Shown one piece after another: positions 59,201-64,000 of a stretch of DNA of 64,000 bases (positions are counted from its first letter, which is position 1; the number at the start of each line of letters is the position of its first letter). Under the pieces are notes generated by a model. The model was not told the origin of the DNA and made no database searches. It worked only from the letters and a program-made list of their open reading frames with translations. The stretch is from Alentia gelatinosa (Eukaryota; Annelida; Polychaeta; Phyllodocida; Polynoidae): NCBI GenBank assembly GCA_950022655.1, contig OX465579.1, positions 45,859,950 to 45,923,949 on the forward strand, read 5' to 3'. The position numbers were made by a program, and so were the translations under genes.

Positions 59201-59632
59201 ATGAGACTTTCCTGAATATCACCAATCAGATCCGTTGCAGCCACAAATAATGAGAAAAAAACAAATGAAATTGATAAACTTGATCCAGCGAAAGTTTGAC
59301 CTCATAATTCTATTCTTCCGCTAATTCTTTAGGATGACAACATCAATTTATGTGAATTATCCATCTGATTATGCTCTCTTGGACAATTACCGAACTCAGA
59401 AAACGACGCCAATATAAGGGACAATATTTCATTGATTATGTTTGTGGTATAAAAACCGTATGTGTTTGTCTCCAATTGGGTACCTTTTCAGGAAGAGGCA
59501 TGTCGTCTGCCTTGTTGGCCGCCATTTTGGATGGAGCCTGTTGCTGTGGGGTATCACGTGACTGCTGCTGCGTCTGTTCCTGTGCCTGAGCCTTGAGCTG
59601 AGCGTCCACTAGCGTCGCGGCACGCGCTAGAT
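46993..59632 (-). CDS. Unrecognised protein, four exons, 5' end not found
   Basis: Exons 59632..59484, 57613..57494, 48276..48178 and 47244..46993 join in frame (phases 0, 0, 0 after a phase-1 start) to 205 residues. N-terminal part: Gln/Ala-rich, probably helical (LVDAQLKAQAQEQTQQQS) with PSKMAANKADD. Middle: TPRAVAEYLLITGDFGGFEQ, GWEYETLLYKLVNV. C-terminal: Lys/Arg-rich RGRSRTVVSKPGKAA then coiled-coil-like SKLRQLQMRALVEKEETLDE. No signal peptide or membrane segment in the visible part, so it is probably intracellular. I cannot name the family. The stop TAG at 46993..46995 overlaps a possible donor (G/GTTAGT), so further 3' exons are possible. The start codon must lie above 59632. Introns are large (1.87, 9.2 and 0.93 kb). 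Confidence 0.75.
47245..48177 (-). other. Intron, 933 bp
   Basis: GTAAAC to CCCGCAG on the - strand. Nothing recognisable. Confidence 0.7.
48178..48276 (-). CDS. Unrecognised gene, 33-codon exon
   Basis: Acceptor TTTTCACAG, donor GTAAAC. 99 nt, phase 0-0, reading ITIAEASQYKDAVGWEYETL and YKLVNVKAASLQ. Confidence 0.8.
49619..49696 (-). mobile_element. pogo/Tigger-like element end
   Basis: On the - strand GTACAGTAGAACCCCGCTTG then ACGGACACCAAGCGTAAGCG and GGGAACGGAT; the same family as 52272..52500, with its outer end facing right. CAGTRGAACCCCGC-type termini are typical of pogo/Tigger DNA transposons (assigned from memory). Confidence 0.5.
49716..49813. repeat. Fold-back element 1, copy 2 (shorter)
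   Basis: Starts AAATTCAGAAACCCATTCAA; arms TTTAGGGTCTGAGC and GCTCAGACCCTAAA; tip near TTTGAATCACGCTTTCAAAC. Lacks the GCGAAGC tip of copy 1 and the outermost right arm. Confidence 0.8.
49869..50012. repeat. Fold-back element 4
   Basis: Arms AAAACTTGATCCGTCTTAAT / ATTAAAACTCATCCAGTTTT and GGCTACCGCATGCCACTCC / CATGGCATATGATGGCC pair imperfectly. Tip TCGGCTTCGCCTCATGA. A related half element lies at 51764..51850. Confidence 0.8.
50599..51405 (+). pseudogene. 5'-truncated LINE with poly(A) tail
   Basis: The frame 50599..51054 reads KLTDKLQKLQNRALKICLH, LNERREAHLTNLAFKRS and SYRRSISYKTSKLWNVLKP, the C-terminus of a non-LTR retrotransposon reverse-transcriptase ORF (LQNRALK and W..L are characteristic). 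A 3' UTR of about 330 bp with AATAAA (51377..51382) ends in A18 (51388..51405). The RT catalytic region is missing. Different from the remnant at 9181..9396. Confidence 0.8.
51764..51850. repeat. Short inverted-repeat relative of fold-back 4
   Basis: Left GCCACTCCTGGAGTTTTGGC is identical to fold-back 4; the right end TCCAGGGGTGGCATGCGGTA is the complement of ACCGCATGCCACTCCTGGA in that element. Confidence 0.8.
52272..52500 (+). mobile_element. pogo/Tigger-like element fragment
   Basis: TACCGTAGAACCCCGCGTAA start, then four variants of CCCCGCGTAAGCGGACA and GGGAACGGAAATTTTT. No transposase frame and no matching right terminus nearby. Confidence 0.5.
52760..52853 (+). repeat. Half copy of fold-back/MITE 3
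   Basis: GTCATTGCCG, then CTTGCCGTCGTGTGATAAAC and CCTTGTTTGGTTTCTC match the right arm of 30693..30832; the left arm is mostly lost. Confidence 0.75.
53441..54108. mobile_element. MITE family B copy interrupted by a second MITE
   Basis: Ends TAAGGCTTGGCGTCCACC and GGTGGACGCCAGGCCTA. Outside the insert at 53555..53953, 269 bp remain, the same length as the intact copy 44835..45103, and they align to it in inverted orientation (for example GGTCTACGATG.ACCTCCCGA and AATATTTGCTTTTTG). Confidence 0.9.
53555..53953. mobile_element. TTAA-flanked MITE nested in MITE B
   Basis: Bounded by TTAAGCCCAATA (left) and TATTGGGCTTAA (right). TTAA at both ends is the target site of piggyBac-type elements. 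Interior blocks CTACCGATTTCGGAACATTG and TTTGTCGGCAACG recur in the element at 58431..59017, so the two are related. Confidence 0.75.
55546..56106 (+). repeat. Dispersed repeat G, copy 1
   Basis: Shares with 62538..62979: TTTGTAGCC.CCAGCC, CTGTTCCACCAAC, AAGATAAGCCTTGATGTTAT, GCTCTGGTGCTAAA, CGCAAAGCTCACGGCATCAT and GGCC.CTGCTAAATA. Contains an extra 150-bp segment after CAGGTTCCACTTC. Confidence 0.8.
56107..56184. repeat. Hairpin at end of repeat G
   Basis: CTTAAGTACAACGT (56107..56120) and ACGTTGTACTTAAG (56171..56184) are exact complements, 50-bp spacer. May be a small MITE inserted at the end of repeat G. Confidence 0.7.
57494..57613 (-). CDS. Unrecognised gene, 40-codon exon
   Basis: Acceptor ATGATTTCAG, donor GTGAGT. 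Exactly 120 nt, phase 0-0, reading DPLTSLDLTPRAVAEYLL and FGGFEQAIRDLLTTNI. High GC relative to flanks. Confidence 0.8.
57614..59483 (-). other. Intron, 1.87 kb
   Basis: GTACCC to GATTTCAG on the - strand. Contains the MITE at 58431..59017; otherwise nothing recognised. Confidence 0.65.
58431..59017. mobile_element. MITE family D
   Basis: Termini ACACACTGTACGATTTC (58443 on) and GAAATCGTACAGTGTGT are complementary; outer ends diverge (TAAAGGCCAT and CCCACTTAAA). Rich in internal inverted CCGATTTCGGAAC-like and TCACGAT subrepeats. About 587 bp, no transposase frame. Confidence 0.75.
59484..59632 (-). CDS. Unrecognised gene, exon with Gln-rich linker
   Basis: Acceptor CTCCCACAG at 59633, donor GTACCC after GAAAAG at 59483. 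The frame is fixed by two stops in the alternatives. Reads LARAATLVDAQLKAQ, a run of Gln, then KADDMPLPEK. Confidence 0.7.
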
Positions 59633-60218
59633 CTGTGGGAGACGATAGTGAGAATTAGATGATATATCAGTCACCTCTTCCGTGGTGAAGGATTAACCCA
59701 TTCAGGGTTAGTGATGCCTATAGGCATTCCCCAGTGTAAGGCGAATGGTGCAGTGGTGCATCATTTACAAATTTACAATATTATTGTTTTATCAAGAAAT
59801 AATGAATCAATATACCTGAAACTTGCAGAGAATATACTTATTATATAATATTTAACATTATTAGGTAGAACAAATAATTGTAATAAGATTGAAGCGTCAT
59901 ACCAAGTGATAAAACAACCGAATCTGGGTTTAAACGTAAATAGGCTCGCCCCCTAGCATAGTACCTGTCCCTGAGACCCGTCCGAACTAACATGGGTTTG
60001 TCTCAGGTCCCCGCATGTAAAGGGTTAACACAGAATTGAGTTGGGACCACATCATAGCAAGAACAAGAATTTCACATTTGATTACATAGTCACTGCTCGT
60101 ATTATTTAACATTCCCCTGCCTGTATCGGTTTGGAAAATGATCGCTTGTCTAGCAAAATAAATTCATGAATGTGAATGTCCAACATTCATGATATAACGA
60201 GCATGCGATTCCACATCG

Positions 60219-60632
60219 TAAAGGCGGGCGTCCACCAACCACGACAAGGCTACGGCAATGGCTTCCTGACAAGGTCCACGATTGGCCTACGATTGGAGGC
60301 CTTGTCGTTGTTGGTGAACCCCAGTTCCCGACAAGAGTTTAAGACAAGGCCACAACAAGGCCATAATTGGAAGCTTGTTGGGAGCCTTCCGACAAGGCTA
60401 TGACATCATCGAGCTTGTTCGATTTTTCCCACGACTGGACCCTTGTTGTGGAGTGTCATGATTTGTCGGGAGCGTGTCGCAGAGGTCTATGATAGGAAAT
60501 TTTGGTGGAGCGTACACTTCCTGACATGCCCCGACAACGCTATCGTAAAGCCCCCCTTCTTACGACAAGGCTGCGACAAGCAGCGATTGGAAATTTCTTA
60601 GCCTTGTTGTGGTTGGTGGATGCCCGCCTTTA
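60219..60632. mobile_element. MITE family C (414 bp)
   Basis: Termini TAAAGGCGGGCGTCCACCAA and TTGGTGGATGCCCGCCTTTA, extending through CCACGACAAGGCT. Resembles family B in its GGCGTCCACC motif. The interior is packed with ACAAGGC/GCCTTGT subrepeats. Confidence 0.9.
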
Positions 60633-60686
60633 GGTGTTTAAAAGCGCATGAGCATTTGTTATAAAGTCTGTCAGGGACGCCTTTTC

Positions 60687-60690
<4 letters not shown>

Positions 60691-60738
<48 letters not shown>
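60691..60738 (+). repeat. Microsatellite (TA)24
   Basis: Uninterrupted TA dinucleotides. Confidence 0.95.
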
Positions 60739-60743
<5 letters not shown>

Positions 60744-60826
60744 TTTCACTCAAAAACTGATACGGTATCAATAAATCCCACAGGAAAGTGAGATACATGT
60801 ACCACAGAGAGAAATGATTTTACAAA

Positions 60827-60829
<3 letters not shown>

Positions 60830-60871
<42 letters not shown>

Positions 60872-60899
60872 TACATACATACATACATACATACATACA

Positions 60900-60927
<28 letters not shown>
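60830..60927 (+). repeat. Compound microsatellite (TA)n(CATA)n
   Basis: About 20 TA units followed from 60870 by about 14 CATA units. Confidence 0.95.
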
Positions 60928-60933
<6 letters not shown>

Positions 60934-62537
60934 CATACATTGATACATATAGTAATCAAATTCATATAACTGTCGATTTACAAACAATCGGAGATCATCT
61001 CGGCATTTCCAGTGAGCTTAACTACATTGATCAATATACATTTTAATCCGTGGGGTCAAACCGTCTGCTGTCAGTAAGATTTTTACCCACATCATCAGAG
61101 CAGTAGAGGCACTTATCACCGATGACATAGACATGTGATTTTACATAAATGTTAACATCTGTTGCTTCCAACAAAGTAAACCACGCAAAGGAGACCGGGA
61201 TAAAACAACTAAATTCTTCGGACAGATTCGTCATTGGCCAACGGCTGGCACCTGAATGTCGACAACAGCCAATTAGACTCCAGTGTAAATAATTTGTTAA
61301 CTTGCAGACGTCAACAGAAGTAACTATATTAGCAGTTAATTTACTCACAAAAAAAAAGACAAAAAAAAAAGAATTCTGAGCAGCTATACAATAGAACTGA
61401 TTGTGCCAAATTCTTGTTACTTAACACATGATAAAGGAATAGTCTAGTAGCTGACATTATAACTCTAGAGCAATTGTACGAGGTGGAATGTGGCACGTTT
61501 GATATAAAGGATATACCATTGTTCATTGTGTGAGTTGCCAACGCATTCGGTAGCTCGGAAAAGAGAGAAATTATGATGTAATGGATGTAATGGATTTGAT
61601 ATGAGAAATAAAGGAGAGCCTTGCTCGGAATATTAAAAAAAACAAAAAACGTATAAGCTTGTATGAGCTTTTGGAGTCACTCTGACCTAGCCATAAACCG
61701 TTAATTTAGTATCTAGGTTTTGGTAGCATTTAGGTGATATGAATATACATGTAGTTTGTACAGAGCTTTCCGATAACATGTCTCCCGCCTTATATGTCTA
61801 TGGTAATAACTACATCCGTCATCCGTTCTTTTTTCTGTTACCTTTATGTGGCTCCTTTTCACTTTTGCAGCACAGCAAACACAGTGTTATGGGGATCTAT
61901 AATTAACCTTGCCACCATGTTTCTCTATCGGTGCAAGTATGCCAATTCATATTTCCACTATCTGTTTTTTCCTTCGAAAGAGATTTCTGCGATCCCATAT
62001 CATTACGCCCTTACTGGCACATTTCAGAAAATGATAGGTACAGTACATTCGTTTGGTACACATGTATAAAAGTAATTTTGGTGTCCAGATTTATGGCTCC
62101 CAATTTTTGTTTCTCTATAGGTATTCTATGTCCTCGATTTCTTCATCAGTCTTCATATCACATTCGTGTTCGACATTATTATCATCTCAACAATAATATT
62201 GTCTGACTGCTTAAAGAGATGAAACTGTTTTAGATTGTGGTAGATTTTCTTTCATTTCCATTGTAGCTCTAAAGGTTACAATATCCAATTCAACTCTAAT
62301 AACGACGAACAAATTTTTCTTTTTAAACGACAACTCATAAGGGATCCCTCGGAGATTTGACAACAATTTCATATTGCAGATGCAATTTGTCGATGATAAC
62401 ATATGATACATGAGGTGTGTTGGACAAGCCAAAAATATGTATCCAATATCGGACTGCTACCTGAAACACTGCTAATCATCTCGAGTCTTCATAACAAAAA
62501 GTCCAATATACTACCCTTAGTCCAAGCTTAAGTGGCT

Positions 62538-62979
62538 GCTCCACCAAACCAGTGCTCTACAGGAGGCTTTGTAGCCACCAGCCGACATTGTACGCCAGGG
62601 CTGACCGGCCAGCTGCCCCCAACTCTGTAAAATCTCTTAGCTGTTCCACCAACTTCCCTATGCTGGGAAAGCTCATGGAAGTGTACACTCAAATATTCAC
62701 TGAATACTGCAGCCAACGGAATAATGGAGGTAACTAAAGATAAGCCTTGATGTTATTAATGTGTTATTAATGTGTAATGTACACGCTCTGGTGCTAAAAT
62801 TCTGCCCAAACTAACAAAACTCTCGGAAGTTCCAGTCTCCGCTCGTGGGTTAGCACATCATGGGTATCACACGTTCATGTTGACTACTTCCACTTGGGTA
62901 TTGATAGCCGGGAGCTGTCAACGCAGATACCGGCAAAGCTCATGACATCATGAGCCAGCTGGCTGGCCGCTGCTAAATA
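62538..62979 (+). repeat. Dispersed repeat G, copy 2
   Basis: Partner of 55546..56106, same orientation, shorter in the middle. Contains AAGATAAGCCTTGATGTTAT and a local duplication TTATTAATGTG. No coding frame. Confidence 0.8.
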
Positions 62980-64000
62980 GCTATTCAAATAAATTTTTGG
63001 CCGGCGATGCTTTGCAGGCAGCTTGTAACAATTCAGCCCTCAACAATTTAGCCAGGCAGGCGGTTGGCAACCAAGAACAGGCCAGCTAATGCTAGGCCAG
63101 GGGCGGGGTTTTCGACACACAGCGAGGGGCTGGCGGTCAGTGCGGTCAGTGCGGCCGGCTGTGAAAACCATATTCTCCGTTCCTCCAAGCAAATCATCGC
63201 CGCTGACGTGCAAAATGGGCCGGCAATGATCGGCGACGACCACATTACTATCGTACGGTGCTGTCGCAGGATTGGTGGAGCAGCTGCTTAATCCTATTAC
63301 ATTGTGAAGCTCCAAAGTAGGTCCCACTAATTTGATCATCTCAAGTTGGAACAGAGATCTATACTATACCCATACACAAATCTTTGTCAAGTACCACTCT
63401 TCCATATGCACTGTACTATTAGACCCTTCTTGACAGGCCGAAAGTGTGCCTTATCTACTTGGTTACGCAATGTCTTTGGTCAAACAATCACGTAGCAACG
63501 TATTCATTAGCATTAGGGGATAGGATGTATGTCCATGTAGATTATCTCCGGAGACAATACAGTGATTGTATCGTATTCTATGATACTTCAGCTTCACTTT
63601 GGTGTGTTTAACATGCACGTTTCCTAAATAACACTTCAGGGATAACCACACATGCCTGCACAATCATACGTTAACAGTTCACGGCCATCGTCCACACTTT
63701 TAGTGTGAACACACTCAAATGACATAGGAAGGAGGCCACACTAACCAGTGTTTGACCTAGCGACGGTCTAACTGAGTTACTGTACAAACCGCTAAACCTC
63801 GCTGAACGGTAAAACGACAATTAGCATGCATGTTAACAGTTCCTTAGTACACTGTAATGAACACATTGCCCTCCCATTGCTAAATGTACAGAATATGGTT
63901 CCATACCAGAAACAATGCATTAATACGATGTTTGCCCGGCACTCTGATAAGCTAGGAATTCACTAGCTTCTGACCAGTCAGGAGAACTGAAAATGGCATC

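Larger units (their letters stand above)
59633..64000. other. Region upstream of the visible exons of the unrecognised gene
   Basis: Probably intron or promoter of the - strand gene. Holds a MITE (60219..60632), TA/CATA microsatellites and repeat G copy 2. 60930..62530 and 62980..64000 show no supported exon. 63000..63290 is GC-rich with overlapping open frames but no recognised motif. Confidence 0.45.

Noticed and set aside
63040..63339. GC-rich open frames on both strands near the right end
   Set aside because: No domain or splice-bounded structure; near repeat G, probably an old repeat.

Overview
The window is animal nuclear DNA: genes are split by GT-AG introns of 0.4 to 9.2 kb, the background is AT-rich, and small inverted-repeat transposons, fold-back elements, microsatellites and retroelement scraps are abundant. 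The gene families and MITE load fit a marine invertebrate (deuterostome such as a cephalochordate, hemichordate or echinoderm, or a lophotrochozoan). The sequence alone does not settle the species.

Four protein-coding genes can be supported with phase-consistent exons. (1) On the + strand, the 3' part of a cholinesterase gene (2..11171, three exons, 5' end outside the window) with intact Ser-Glu-His residues and a hydrophobic C-terminus of the GPI-anchored type. (2) On the - strand, a compact three-exon gene (20677..22822) for a 267-residue single-pass membrane protein: signal peptide, one CUB domain, transmembrane helix, basic/Cys-containing tail. (3) On the - strand, a complete seven-exon acid-sphingomyelinase-like phosphodiesterase of the SMPDL3 type (26022..33345, 459 residues) with all visible metal ligands. 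(4) On the - strand, four exons (46993..59632) of an unrecognised, probably intracellular protein whose 5' end was not found. Genes 2 and 3 lie in tandem on the same strand; gene 1 converges on gene 2. Apart from that adjacency nothing shows that the genes act together.

The rest is introns and intergenic DNA. 1.4-5.2 kb: a pair of related MITEs, remnants of a second MITE family and a fold-back element. 9.2 kb: a LINE remnant. 13-17.5 kb: a purine tract, a CCAAT-box cluster, a perfect 35-bp-arm palindrome and GC-rich islands. 25-31 kb: three fold-back elements. 34-46 kb: two dispersed repeat families present twice each, a 14-bp minisatellite with a longer periodicity, a candidate 3' LTR, a (TA)n tract, a MITE inside another minisatellite, and a cluster of short palindromes with the core CAGTCTGAGACTGG. 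49.6-54.1 kb: pogo/Tigger-like ends, more fold-backs, a 5'-truncated LINE with poly(A), and a MITE carrying a second MITE flanked by TTAA. 55-63 kb: a further dispersed repeat pair, two large MITEs and (TA)n/(CATA)n arrays.

No CRISPR array, rRNA gene, complete tRNA gene, prokaryotic operon or coordinated novel multi-gene system was seen. The main leads are the CUB membrane protein beside the phosphodiesterase (with a phase-compatible cryptic donor that could join them), the unrecognised gene at 47-60 kb, the fold-back elements with GCGAAGC-type tips, and the 45.6-46.0 kb palindrome cluster.
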